Below, one piece after another: positions 15,371 to 25,226 of a stretch of 64,000 nucleotides of DNA. Each line of letters begins with the position of its first letter. Position 1 is the first letter of the stretch. Origin of the DNA: UBA7359 sp041689615 (lineage in GTDB: Bacteria; Pseudomonadota; Gammaproteobacteria; Eutrophobiales; Eutrophobiaceae); NCBI GenBank assembly GCA_041689615.1, contig JBDNFW010000014.1, positions 62,001-126,000 of the forward strand, read 5' to 3'. A program made the translations under genes and the position numbers. The notes beneath the pieces are model-generated. The model saw nothing but the letters and a program-made list of their open reading frames with translations. It ran no database searches and was not told where the DNA came from.

Positions 15371-18300
15371 CTAAACAGCGACATCTTTAAGATGTGAGCT
15401 TGACCACTTATCAACTAATTCACGTAATTTATTTTTGTCGATAGGTTTTGAAATGTAATCATTCATGCCAACTGCCAAACATTTTTCTCTATCACCCTTA
15501 ATTGCATTTGCCGTCATGGCAATAATCGGAGTATGAATATTTTTGCTATTGAAATAACTGCATATAGCTTGTGTTGCTTCGTAACCATCCATTTCCGGCA
15601 TTTGGCAATCCATAAATATTAAGTCATATGAGAATCGTTTAGCCATGTTGACTGCTTCTTTACCATTGGAAGCAATATCAACAGTACAATTTAGTTTCTG
15701 TAAGTGTTTAACAGCAACTTTTTGATTTACAATATTATCTTCTGCAAGTAAGGCACGAATCGTTTTTTCTGTTGGTTTTTTTCTGTCGTCAATTTTATGT
15801 TTGAATTTTGCTTCTTCTAATGAATGTCGAGTTATTATTCCGGATGCAGTGTCGTTCGTTTCTATACGTTGAATTAATTGCATTAATGTATCCAGTAAAA
15901 CACTAGGATCGACTGGTTTAATTAGATAGGCAGAGAATCCAGCATCTTCAAAATATTTGCTATCTCCTCTATTACCTGAAGAAGTTAATAATGCAAATCC
16001 GGGCTTATCAATATCAGGATCATTCACAATTGCTTTGGTTAATTGCTCACCATTCATCTCCGGCATATTATAATCTGTCAGTAAAATGTGATAAGGCTTC
16101 TTTTTTTTAGTTGCCTCTTTTAAAATATCAATGGCTTCAATACCTGATGCAGCTGCAGCTGATTTAATTTTCCATGATTTTAAATATTCGGTAAAAACCT
16201 TTCTGTTAATATGATTATCATCAACAATAAGAACGCGTGTATGGCTAATATCTGGAGACACAGTAGATATTGGAGTATTTTTATTTTCTGCAAGTGGCAA
16301 GGTTAACTCAAACCAGAATGTTGAGCCTTTACCAACTTCGCTTTCAATATCTATTTTTCCGTTCATTATTTCAACAAGCTTTTTACTGATAGCCAGACCC
16401 AGGCCAGTCCCACCATACTTACGTGTGGTTGATGCATCAGCTTGAGTAAATGCTTGAAACAATTTGGCTTGAGCCTCCTCTGATAAACCAATACCCGTAT
16501 CTTCAACAGAAAATTTAACCGTTAATTCTTTATCAGTTTGCTGGGTACATTCTATGTTGATGAGTATATGCCCAGCTTCTGTAAACTTGATAGCATTGCC
16601 GGCAAGGTTCATCAATATTTGTCTGATTCTACCGGGGTCACCAATGACTGAAGGACGTATGTTTGGCGGAAAATGCATAATGAGCTCGAGTTTTTTATTT
16701 TCTGTAGCAACAGATAATAAATCGGCCATCTCAAATATAGTAGATTTTAAATCAAATGTAATAGGTTCAATCTCGAGTTTGCCGGCCTCTATTTTGGAAA
16801 AATCAAGAATGTCATTAATAATTGTTAACAGCGCATTGCCGGAAGTATTAATACTGTTTACATAATCGCGTTGTTCGTTTGTTAAGTTTGTATCAAGTAA
16901 TATATGCGACATTCCCAATACGCCATTCATCGGTGTGCGTATTTCATGACTCATTGTTGCCAGAAACTCACTTTTAGATTTGTTAGCGATTTCTGCCTGT
17001 ACTTTGGCGTTAATAAGAGCTTGTTCTGAATTTTTTCGGTCTGATATGTCGCGTACAATGCCGGTGAAGCTGCGTTTGTTCCCGGCCACAATTTCACTGA
17101 CCGATAGTTCCATAGGAAAGGTACTACCATCTTTCCGTTTACCTACGACTTCCCGGCCAATACCAATGATTTTTTTCTTTCCAGTAGCATGAAAATTCGA
17201 CAAGTAACCATCGTGTTCATCATGAAATGGTGATGGTATTAGCATTTTTACATTATTGCCAATTACTTCCGCCGATTCATAACCAAACATAGCAACTGCT
17301 GCCGGATTGAAAGTTAAAATATTCCCATTACTTTCAATACTGATGATTCCATCTACAGCGTTTTCGAGAATGCCGCTTAAATGATCGCTTGTATGTTTAA
17401 ATTTTAAAGATTGTTCAGCTAATACCTCTTGAGTTTTATTTCTTTCTGAAATTTCATTCTCAAGTCGTTTAGTTCGTTCATTGACATCAAAAATCAGATT
17501 GTTAAACGCTCTTGCTAAAACACCAATTTCTCCACTGGCGTTAACGGGCAGGTTTGAAACGGACTCACCTGTTGAAAAATGACTAACCCGTTTTGCAATG
17601 TAAGTTAATGGCGCAGCAAGTGAAGTCGAAAATAGCCAACCAATAACCAAAGTAAAACCAATAATAATTAGCGCAATCAGTAAAAATGTATCATTATTGT
17701 TTTTAGCTGTAGCATTAATTCGCTCAAAATCACTACTAACAGTAATGCCAACACGTTTTTGTGAATATCGACCTAATTTTTCCCTGACGTAATTAACAAG
17801 TAACTTATTGATACCATTTTCTTTACTAATAACTGCCTGATGACGGTTTGTATCCGAGTTTAAAATTAAATCAGGAAATTCATTATATATATTATAATTT
17901 TTTCCAAATTCAAAACCGAATTCATATTCTTTATTAGGATGTACAAGAAAATCACCGTTCATATTTGTGACATAGAGATTATATTCACTATGTATAGATT
18001 TCCTTAACGTATTAAACACAGAGGTCATGTCCTGATTGATCACGATTACACCAAATAGCGTGCCTTCATTTGAATAAATTGAGATTGATGAACGCAAAAC
18101 AGGGCTATAGGGTTTTTCTATTTTTCCACGCTCTCGATTGTAGTTTATGTCTGAATTATAGATTTTTCCTTTCGGGGTCTTTATTGTTTCAAATACGTAA
18201 TCATGATGCCCTTTTTCCTGTAATTTATTATCAGGGGTGACCACTATATTGTTATTTATTCTATCGATGCGAAGAAGTTCTCGACCATTATCGGCAACAC

Positions 18301-19519
18301 CAATAAAACGGATAGTTCGATAATCATTATTTGCTTGCAACATGTGGGTAAACAAATTAATGAGACGGTTTATCCATTGGTCATAAGTCGATTCATCGAC
18401 AGGATCATGATTATTGTTTTGTTTAGCGCGGATAATACCTTGAATAGGTGGAACCCAGCTCATATAGATAACATCATTATCCAGTTTATCTATAGATGTA
18501 TTCAATAAGTTACTGATTAATCCTGTTTCATGTTTGAGAGCTGCACGTTCATTATCTATTAATGTTTCAGTAAATTTTCCTTGGACTGTCACAGTCATAA
18601 AGCCAATTGAAAAAATAACTAATACAGTAATTAAAATAACAATATTTTTTGTTAAAGTATGGTTTGACTTATCTAATTCAGTTTCGACTTTTGAAAGTTT
18701 ATAAGTTAGTAATTCGGTTGTATCTATTTTTTGGTTGTGCTTTATAAGTGCAATTAAAAGACAAACATAACTACTTATTTTTAAAATGTGTGCTATATCA
18801 AAATTAATATCAAACAATGTTCCGGATAATGACATATATAATGTTTGCGAGATAAAGCTTACGACTAGCGTGATAATTAACCAATGTTCAAAATCACTCT
18901 TTTTCCAATCACCTTTCTTAAGATATCGAATAAGTGCTATTAAGAAAAAAACAGCAGGCAGAAACTCTTCGGGACGATGAAAGAATAATTCGGGGTAATA
19001 AGCGCGAGGTAAAGGAATAAAGGCAAAAAATAAAAAACTAAGCAATGTTAAGCTAGTCGTCGCTAAAAAAATGACCTCTTTCCCAAGTTGACCAGAAATA
19101 CCCAATGTTTTTTGGTTATACCAGGCGACCCAACTTAAAAACAACATACTAGATAAAAATAAACGCGATGCAAACCAGCTCCATGGAGCTAATGATGGAA
19201 GATCTGATGGTAATAATTCTTTAAAATAAAACGAGCTGACGATTCCATGATATCCATCAAGGAATGCAGTGCCAATGAAACCGGCACCGAGAATAAGTAA
19301 GACATAATCATTTGTTTTGGAATAATGTCGAAATGCAAAATAACCCACTAATAAGGCTAGTGTTGTTGCTAATGCTTCCATGACGGTATGTAACCCGGGG
19401 CTTCCCTGCCATGAAAAATTCGATATAACAGGATAAAGCAAACATAGAACAACCGCTGTCAGCAGGTAAATGCTGGCGCGTTGATGTGTTTTATTATCAA
19501 TAGAGAAGTTTATCTTCAT
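15371..19519 (-). CDS. Hybrid sensor histidine kinase: MASE3 - cache - HAMP - PAS - HisKA - HATPase - REC - REC
   Basis: I chose the ATG at 19519 (MKINFS, 1382 residues), which lies just before the first membrane helix and has GAAAGGA upstream; the frame stays open to a TTG at 19579. Rough order: eight or so membrane helices forming a MASE3 sensor (about 15-290), a double-cache extracytoplasmic domain (310-620), HAMP (640-690), PAS with IESNGNILTFNPAA (725-840), HisKA with SHEIRTPMNG (H858), the ATPase domain (DTGIGL, GGTGLGL) and two receivers (LLTDYNMPEMNG and FMDCQMPEMDG). No HPt domain is present, so phosphate should pass to a separate HPt; one is encoded at 24805. Signal and output are unknown. 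Confidence 0.9.
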   Translation of the reverse strand: MKINFSIDNKTHQRASIYLLTAVVLCLLYPVISNFSWQGSPGLHTVMEALATTLALLVGYFAFRHYSKTNDYVLLILGAGFIGTAFLDGYHGIVSSFYFKELLPSDLPSLAPWSWFASRLFLSSMLFLSWVAWYNQKTLGISGQLGKEVIFLATTSLTLLSFLFFAFIPLPRAYYPELFFHRPEEFLPAVFFLIALIRYLKKGDWKKSDFEHWLIITLVVSFISQTLYMSLSGTLFDINFDIAHILKISSYVCLLIALIKHNQKIDTTELLTYKLSKVETELDKSNHTLTKNIVILITVLVIFSIGFMTVTVQGKFTETLIDNERAALKHETGLISNLLNTSIDKLDNDVIYMSWVPPIQGIIRAKQNNNHDPVDESTYDQWINRLINLFTHMLQANNDYRTIRFIGVADNGRELLRIDRINNNIVVTPDNKLQEKGHHDYVFETIKTPKGKIYNSDINYNRERGKIEKPYSPVLRSSISIYSNEGTLFGVIVINQDMTSVFNTLRKSIHSEYNLYVTNMNGDFLVHPNKEYEFGFEFGKNYNIYNEFPDLILNSDTNRHQAVISKENGINKLLVNYVREKLGRYSQKRVGITVSSDFERINATAKNNNDTFLLIALIIIGFTLVIGWLFSTSLAAPLTYIAKRVSHFSTGESVSNLPVNASGEIGVLARAFNNLIFDVNERTKRLENEISERNKTQEVLAEQSLKFKHTSDHLSGILENAVDGIISIESNGNILTFNPAAVAMFGYESAEVIGNNVKMLIPSPFHDEHDGYLSNFHATGKKKIIGIGREVVGKRKDGSTFPMELSVSEIVAGNKRSFTGIVRDISDRKNSEQALINAKVQAEIANKSKSEFLATMSHEIRTPMNGVLGMSHILLDTNLTNEQRDYVNSINTSGNALLTIINDILDFSKIEAGKLEIEPITFDLKSTIFEMADLLSVATENKKLELIMHFPPNIRPSVIGDPGRIRQILMNLAGNAIKFTEAGHILINIECTQQTDKELTVKFSVEDTGIGLSEEAQAKLFQAFTQADASTTRKYGGTGLGLAISKKLVEIMNGKIDIESEVGKGSTFWFELTLPLAENKNTPISTVSPDISHTRVLIVDDNHINRKVFTEYLKSWKIKSAAAASGIEAIDILKEATKKKKPYHILLTDYNMPEMNGEQLTKAIVNDPDIDKPGFALLTSSGNRGDSKYFEDAGFSAYLIKPVDPSVLLDTLMQLIQRIETNDTASGIITRHSLEEAKFKHKIDDRKKPTEKTIRALLAEDNIVNQKVAVKHLQKLNCTVDIASNGKEAVNMAKRFSYDLIFMDCQMPEMDGYEATQAICSYFNSKNIHTPIIAMTANAIKGDREKCLAVGMNDYISKPIDKNKLRELVDKWSSSHLKDVAV

Positions 19520-19740
19520 ATCACAAAGTGTCCTTTCAAGGGCAGATATAAGTTGTCCTCGGTTCCATGAGTGCATCAAAGAAACCTAAGCCCTCAAGCT
19601 ATTAACGGCGGATAGTTGGAAACTTGAAGTGAAAATTAGAGAGATTAAGGGATTAATTAATAAGTAACATATTGATACATATTAATTTTGTGTCAAATTG
19701 CAACAGATTAGAAATCTGAGTGTTTGCTACGTTGTTAAAT

Positions 19741-20460
19741 TTATGCTGTTTCAGGATGAGGTAATGATAGAGTTGTAGTTACAATCCAGTTTTCTACTTC
19801 TTTGGTAATTTGTTTTGCATTTTTATTGGCGGTATCAATTTTAGTTCCAATGACAAATGTAATGACGCCAGGCTTTTTTATCATGCTGTTGCGAGGCCAT
19901 AAATAGCCGGCATTGTGCGCGACAGGAATAATGCCAGTGCCGGATTTTTCCGCTAACAAACCACCGCCGGGCAGGTATTTACCTTTTTCTCCCGGTGCGA
20001 TTCTTGTTCCTTCCGGAAAAATAATGACCCATAAGTTTTGTTTTAAGCGTTCACAGCCTTGCTCAACAATTTGCTTGAAAGATTTTATTGCTGAACCACG
20101 ATCAATTGCAATTGGCTGCATAGAAGCTAAGCCCCAGCCATAAACAGGTATCTTTAATAACTCACGTTTTAATATCCAGACTTGCGGAACAAAGATAAGT
20201 TGTAGTGCTAATGTTTCAAAAGCCGATTGATGATTGCACATAACAATGCATGCTTTATCAGGAATATTGTCCTTTCCTTCTACTTTATAACTAATGCCAC
20301 AACAAACCTTTAACCACCAAAGATTGAAAGCGGCCCATCGGGAGATTAAAAAATAACGTGTTTCGAATTTTAACGGGTAAATAATCACACCGAGCGGCGC
20401 GAATACCAGAATACTAATAACTTGCCCAATGTAGAAAAACAGGGAACGGAGAAACAACAT
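19741..20460 (-). CDS. plsC: 1-acyl-sn-glycerol-3-phosphate acyltransferase
   Basis: 239 residues. It acylates lysophosphatidic acid to phosphatidic acid at the inner membrane. Seen: an N-terminal membrane helix, the catalytic block NHQSAFE (HX4E variant of the HX4D motif, about residues 75-81), the FPEGTR substrate-binding motif (about 149-154) and a downstream IPVAHN segment. Its start codon overlaps the gmhB stop by one base, so it is translationally coupled to that gene. The plsC-gmhB-glyS-glyQ order is a common gammaproteobacterial cluster. Confidence 0.93.
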   Translation of the reverse strand: MLFLRSLFFYIGQVISILVFAPLGVIIYPLKFETRYFLISRWAAFNLWWLKVCCGISYKVEGKDNIPDKACIVMCNHQSAFETLALQLIFVPQVWILKRELLKIPVYGWGLASMQPIAIDRGSAIKSFKQIVEQGCERLKQNLWVIIFPEGTRIAPGEKGKYLPGGGLLAEKSGTGIIPVAHNAGYLWPRNSMIKKPGVITFVIGTKIDTANKNAKQITKEVENWIVTTTLSLPHPETA

Positions 20461-21002
20461 TATTTGTTTTCGATAATCTTATCGGTTACAAAAGCAGCGA
20501 GATCATCGTAAATAGGAATTCCTTCTGGAACCAGACCTTGATCTATTTCGGATTGACCTTTGCCGGTACGAACCAGAATAGGGTTTCCTCCGGCACTCTG
20601 AATCGCTTTGATGTCAGTCATTTTATCGCCAACACAATATACTTTATTCAATGACATACGTAGTCGTTCTGAAATATCGTTATAAAGTCCGGGTTTGGGT
20701 TTGCGACAATTGCAATCATCTTTTGGTAAGTGAGGACAGAAGAATATCGCATCAATAACGCCGCCTAGTTCGGCAAGTTGCGATTTCATTTTTACATGAA
20801 TCGCATTGAGTGTTTCAATAGTGAATAATTTTCTACCGATACCGGATTGATTCGTTGCAATAATAACCTGATATCCGTTATGTGAAAGTGTGGTTATGGC
20901 TTCCAAGCTACCTGCGATAGGAATCCATTCTTCCGGAGACTTAATGTAGTCATCCGAATCTTCATTAATTACACCATCACGATCAAGAATAATTAGCGCC
21001 AT
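20460..21002 (-). CDS. gmhB: D-glycero-beta-D-manno-heptose-1,7-bisphosphate 7-phosphatase
   Basis: A 180-residue HAD-superfamily phosphatase. The nucleophile motif LDRDGVINED at residues 5-14, ATNQSGIGR (motif II) and CVGDKMTDI (motif IV region) are visible, as are the zinc-binding cysteines in CPHLPKDDCNCRKP. It removes the 7-phosphate in ADP-heptose synthesis for the lipopolysaccharide inner core. It lies two bases after glyS and overlaps plsC by one base. Length and motifs are standard. Confidence 0.93.
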   Translation of the reverse strand: MALIILDRDGVINEDSDDYIKSPEEWIPIAGSLEAITTLSHNGYQVIIATNQSGIGRKLFTIETLNAIHVKMKSQLAELGGVIDAIFFCPHLPKDDCNCRKPKPGLYNDISERLRMSLNKVYCVGDKMTDIKAIQSAGGNPILVRTGKGQSEIDQGLVPEGIPIYDDLAAFVTDKIIENK

Positions 21003-21004
21003 AA

Positions 21005-23080
21005 TTAACTCTGTAGTTTGGAAATATCTGCTGTTTGTAAAAATAATGCACTCAAGTTACCCAGTAATGCCAGCCGATTCATTTTGGTTGCATCATCATC
21101 ACAATTTACCATGACGTTATCAAAAAAGTTATCGACATTGTCGCGTAAGCCCGCTAGTTCAGTTAATGCTGATTTATAATCACGATTCTCAATCATAGGC
21201 ATTAGACGTTTTTGATAATCGGTTAATGATTTTGCCAGCGTAATCTCTGACTCTTCGACAAGTAAATTATTATCTACTTCTTTAAGTGTAGACTCATCTG
21301 ATTTTTTCAGGATATTACTGATGCGTTTATTTGCCGCAGCCAGACTCTCGGCTTCTGTTAGTTTTCTAAACTCAGTGACAGCGGTTAGCCTATGATGAAA
21401 GTCCAAAGGGTTGCTTGTGTTCACCGCAAGTACGGACTCAAATGTATCAGGACTGACGCCTTCATCCAGATAGTAGCGGCGCAAACGTTCCATTAAAAAG
21501 TGATAAACATCATCAACGACTTTTTTGGCATCTATCTCATTGGGATAATTTGATGCAGCCGTTACAATCAATTCTTTTAAATCAATATCCAGTTCGCATT
21601 CGATAATGATGCGTAATAGTCCGATCGCTGAGCGGCGCAAACCAAATGGGTCTTTATCTCCGGTCGGTACTTTACCAATAGAAAATATGCCAATCAGGCT
21701 ATCGATCTTTTCGCTGATAGCCAAACATTGTCCTAATGTTGTTGCAGGTAATTTGTCGCCAGCAAAACGGGGTTGATAATATTCTTCTAAAGCCACTGCG
21801 ACATCGGTATCTTCACCATCAGCTTCAGCGTAATAACGCCCCATCGTGCCTTGTAACTCAGGAAACTCGGATACCATTTCAGTCAATAAATCACATAAGC
21901 ATAATTCAGCTGACCGTCTAGCGGCTTTAACATCAACGCTCAATAATTCTGCCAGACTTGAAACAGTTTTTATTAAACGTTCTGATTTATCATGAAGTGT
22001 GCCAAGTTGCTTTTGATAAACTACTTTCTTTAATGATTCAATATGATTTGCCAGTCCGTGTTTTAAATCTCGTTCCCAGAAAAAAGCCGCATCACTGAGT
22101 CTTGGTTGTATTACACGTTCGTTACCACGTTTAATTAACTCTGGGTTCTTACTTTCGATATTGGCAACACTAATGAAAGAGGGTAATAAATTTCCCTTCT
22201 CATCAACAACAGGAAAATATTTTTGATGATCCTGCATTGATGAAATCAAAACTTCTTTCGGTAACTTGAGAAAATCAGAATTGAAATTACCTAAGAAACT
22301 GACAGGCCATTCAACCAATGCAGTCACTTCATCTAGCAAATCAGGATTGATAATAGCTTTGCCGTTATTTTTTTCTGCGATGACGTTAACCTGTGATTCA
22401 ATTAAAGAACGGCGTTCATTGTAATCGGCTAAAACATGGGCTTCTTGTTTTAAGGTTTCAATATAGGTTTCGGGTGTTTTAATTGTGATGGCATCAGGGT
22501 GATGAAAACGATGACCAAAACTTTCTTTACCAGATGTTACTCCCATAATTTCACAATCAATTGTGACAATTCCAAATAAAATTAATACCCATTTTATTGG
22601 ACGCACAAATTCAACCTCGCTGTCGCCCCAACGCATACGTTTGGCAATGGGTAAACGAGCTAAAGCGGATTCAATGATTGCAGGAATGAGTTCGGATGTT
22701 GCTTTTCCTTTAACAACAGCATTAAAAGATAACCATGCGCCTTTATCCGTTTCCAGTTTTTCAAGTTGTTCGACCTCAACACCGCAAGATCTGGCAAAAC
22801 CTTCAGTTGCTTTTGTTGGTTTTCCTTGATCATCAAAAGCAGCAGCGACAGCAGGTCCTCGACGTTGTTGTTCTTTATCTTTCTGCGTTATTTCAAGATC
22901 GTTGATTAGAATTGAGAGTCGACGAGGTGTTGCATACCAGTTTGCTTCGCTGAACTTCAGCTCTTCTTCATGTAGCAATTTAACAATTTCTTCTTTAAAA
23001 GCGGTCGCCAGTTTTTTTAATGACTTGGGCGGTAACTCTTCAGTTCCAATCTCGATTAATAAATTTTGTGTCTTACTCAT
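21005..23080 (-). CDS. glyS: Glycyl-tRNA synthetase beta subunit
   Basis: 691 residues, the normal length of the bacterial beta subunit. The N-terminus LLIEIGTEELPPKSL is the family signature, and the C-terminal DALR-type helical domain (about 580-690) is recognisable. With GlyQ it forms the alpha2-beta2 enzyme that charges tRNA-Gly. It follows glyQ after 15 bases on the same strand. Confidence 0.97.
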   Translation of the reverse strand: MSKTQNLLIEIGTEELPPKSLKKLATAFKEEIVKLLHEEELKFSEANWYATPRRLSILINDLEITQKDKEQQRRGPAVAAAFDDQGKPTKATEGFARSCGVEVEQLEKLETDKGAWLSFNAVVKGKATSELIPAIIESALARLPIAKRMRWGDSEVEFVRPIKWVLILFGIVTIDCEIMGVTSGKESFGHRFHHPDAITIKTPETYIETLKQEAHVLADYNERRSLIESQVNVIAEKNNGKAIINPDLLDEVTALVEWPVSFLGNFNSDFLKLPKEVLISSMQDHQKYFPVVDEKGNLLPSFISVANIESKNPELIKRGNERVIQPRLSDAAFFWERDLKHGLANHIESLKKVVYQKQLGTLHDKSERLIKTVSSLAELLSVDVKAARRSAELCLCDLLTEMVSEFPELQGTMGRYYAEADGEDTDVAVALEEYYQPRFAGDKLPATTLGQCLAISEKIDSLIGIFSIGKVPTGDKDPFGLRRSAIGLLRIIIECELDIDLKELIVTAASNYPNEIDAKKVVDDVYHFLMERLRRYYLDEGVSPDTFESVLAVNTSNPLDFHHRLTAVTEFRKLTEAESLAAANKRISNILKKSDESTLKEVDNNLLVEESEITLAKSLTDYQKRLMPMIENRDYKSALTELAGLRDNVDNFFDNVMVNCDDDATKMNRLALLGNLSALFLQTADISKLQS

Positions 23081-23095
23081 TTTAGATTCAATTAT

Positions 23096-24016
23096 TTATT
23101 TTAATAATGGGAAGCCTAATGCTTCTCGGCTTTCATAAAAAGCTTGTGCGACTGCACGTGAAAGTGTTCTGACGCGTAATATATATGCCTGGCGTTCTGT
23201 TACTGATATTGAGCCGCGAGCATCTAATAAATTAAACGCATGTGAAGCTTTCATCGTCATTTCATAAGCGGGTAATGGCAAACCTGCTTCAATCAATTTT
23301 TGTGATTCCTGTTCGCAGGTATCAAACCAGTCGAACAGCGAATCTATATTTGCTAATTCAAAATTATAACGAGACATCTCAACTTCGTTTTGATGATAGA
23401 TATCACCGTAGCTTATTTTGCGGTCACCATTTTCTGTCCAGATTAGATCAAAAACATTACTGCAATCTTGTAAACACATGGCGATACGTTCCAGGCCATA
23501 GGTCATTTCACCGGTAACCGGTTTGCAATCCAGACCACCAATTTGTTGAAAGTAGGTGAATTGACTGATTTCCATGCCATCCAGCCAAACTTCCCAGCCG
23601 AGACCCCAGGCACCTAAAGTGGGTGATTCCCAGTTGTCTTCAACAAAACGAATATCGTGTGCTTCGGTATCAACACCGACTGCTTTAAGAGAATCCAGAT
23701 AGAGTTGCTGAATATTATCCGGCGAAGGTTTTAACAATACTTGAAACTGATAGTAATGCTGCAGCCGATTCGGGTTTTCACCATAACGTCCGTCAGTTGG
23801 GCGTCGGCAAGGTTGTACATAGGCTGCTCGCCAAGGTTCAGGGCCGATTGCACGCAAAAATGTGGCTGGATGAAAAGTTCCTGCGCCCATTTCCATGTCA
23901 TAGGGCTGGGCAATAATACAGCCGTGACCTGACCAATATTGTTGCAATGCAAAGATCAATTGCTGGAAGCTCATTTGTGATCCGGAAATTTCTTTTTGTT
24001 TATTATCTTGAGACAT
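23096..24016 (-). CDS. glyQ: Glycyl-tRNA synthetase alpha subunit
   Basis: 306 residues carrying the catalytic site of class II glycyl-tRNA synthetase (for example SFQQLIFALQQYWSGHGC and GAGTFHPATFLRAIGPEPW). The annotated ATG gives a 14-residue leader before MSFQQL, where many homologues start, so the real start could be at 23974. First gene of the glyQ-glyS-gmhB-plsC unit, divergent from the gene at 24126. Confidence 0.97.
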   Translation of the reverse strand: MSQDNKQKEISGSQMSFQQLIFALQQYWSGHGCIIAQPYDMEMGAGTFHPATFLRAIGPEPWRAAYVQPCRRPTDGRYGENPNRLQHYYQFQVLLKPSPDNIQQLYLDSLKAVGVDTEAHDIRFVEDNWESPTLGAWGLGWEVWLDGMEISQFTYFQQIGGLDCKPVTGEMTYGLERIAMCLQDCSNVFDLIWTENGDRKISYGDIYHQNEVEMSRYNFELANIDSLFDWFDTCEQESQKLIEAGLPLPAYEMTMKASHAFNLLDARGSISVTERQAYILRVRTLSRAVAQAFYESREALGFPLLK

Positions 24017-24125
24017 CTAGTTAAACCGTTTTAAGAGGCAGAAAGTATACCGTGTGTCGCTGACGATGTGTATGGAGTGATTTTATGAATATAGTCCTCA
24101 AGGAATATTAGCAAAATGTCGATAA

Positions 24126-24704
24126 ATGTCGTATCTGAAACAAGTAATTCAAGGCAATATTTTGAGACAAATATCAATTACCGTTCCCGAGACCGCACAT
24201 TGGCATGCCCTGATAGGTAAGGCTGAGCATTTGGCACATCATTTATTGCCGCAAGGTATTGAAGATTATCTGATCCGGCTTTTTATGCGTATTGAACAGG
24301 AAGAAACTGTTGTTTTCAGCAAAAAAGAAAATCAGGAAGCTGAGGCAAGTACGGAAAATAAATTACAGCGACTCGGTGATCAATGTTTAATGTTGTGTGG
24401 ATTTTATCCTGAAGCCAGCGAAGAGTATGGCGTAGGAATGGATGAATTCATATCAATGGGCATGGAGTCGTATAAAAAATTAGGTTCACTTGAATATGGT
24501 GAAAACGAAATGATTTTTGAATATCTGGCAGAGAATTTTGTACAGGTATCTAATTTGTTGTGTCACATCAACAGTTTTTCCGATAAGACTGTCAAAAGAC
24601 AGTTTTATAAAACAGCAGAAGATCGCGAAGACTTTGTAGCGCCACATAGAAAAGTGGAAAATATTTCATTCAGTAGTCCTATTTCATATCGCGTATTGAA
24701 TTAG
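24126..24704 (+). CDS. Protein of unknown function
   Basis: 192 residues, mostly alpha-helical in composition, soluble, with no signal peptide or membrane segment and no motif I recognise. It has two histidine-bearing stretches (TAHWHALIGKAEHLAHH) near residues 21-37 and an acidic middle. It is followed 100 bases later by the HPt and c-di-GMP genes on the same strand, so it could belong to that signalling unit; this is only proximity. Confidence 0.6.
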   Translation: MSYLKQVIQGNILRQISITVPETAHWHALIGKAEHLAHHLLPQGIEDYLIRLFMRIEQEETVVFSKKENQEAEASTENKLQRLGDQCLMLCGFYPEASEEYGVGMDEFISMGMESYKKLGSLEYGENEMIFEYLAENFVQVSNLLCHINSFSDKTVKRQFYKTAEDREDFVAPHRKVENISFSSPISYRVLN

Positions 24705-24804
24705 CAGGCACAATACAAAATAAATGTTTTATATAAATTAGTTTCCAGATCCAATCAATCAGTAGGCTTAACGAGTGAAAATAATCAAAAAAAGAGGTGT
24801 ATTA

Positions 24805-25185
24805 ATGAAACATAATAAGGTTAAAAGCATTACAACACTGGTAGATAATGATGTGTTAAATGAATTAAAGTCGATCATGGAAGAAGAGTTTGCTGATGTA
24901 TTACAAATCTTTCTGGATGAATCAGTGAACTTGATGTCAGAAATACATACTGCTTTTGAGGAAGAGTCCGATAACATGACTAGAGCTGTACATACGCTTA
25001 AATTTTGTAGTAGAAATGTTGGCGCAATGCACTTGGGTATGATTTCAGAAAAAATGGAAGAGAATCTTATTAACAAGGATATTGCTTCTGCTAAAAGTAA
25101 ACTTGATGAATTACAGGATGTTTTTGCACAGTCTCACGTTCTAATAAAAAAATGTATGCAGGATAATATGGATGAAGTAGCGTAA
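24805..25185 (+). CDS. Stand-alone histidine phosphotransfer (HPt) protein
   Basis: The start at the ATG 24805 is supported by AGAGGTG just upstream; a GTG 30 bases earlier is less likely. It has 126 residues, a single HPt four-helix domain, with the phospho-acceptor H63 in RAVHTLKFCSRNVGA. HPt proteins shuttle phosphate from hybrid kinases to response regulators. It directly precedes a receiver-GGDEF-EAL protein, and the large hybrid kinase at 15371-19519 lacks its own HPt, so a three-protein relay is plausible (inference). Confidence 0.85.
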   Translation: MKHNKVKSITTLVDNDVLNELKSIMEEEFADVLQIFLDESVNLMSEIHTAFEEESDNMTRAVHTLKFCSRNVGAMHLGMISEKMEENLINKDIASAKSKLDELQDVFAQSHVLIKKCMQDNMDEVA

Positions 25186-25226
25186 TCATCATGTGAAAAG
25201 ATGATATTGGGTTGCTAAAAAATAAA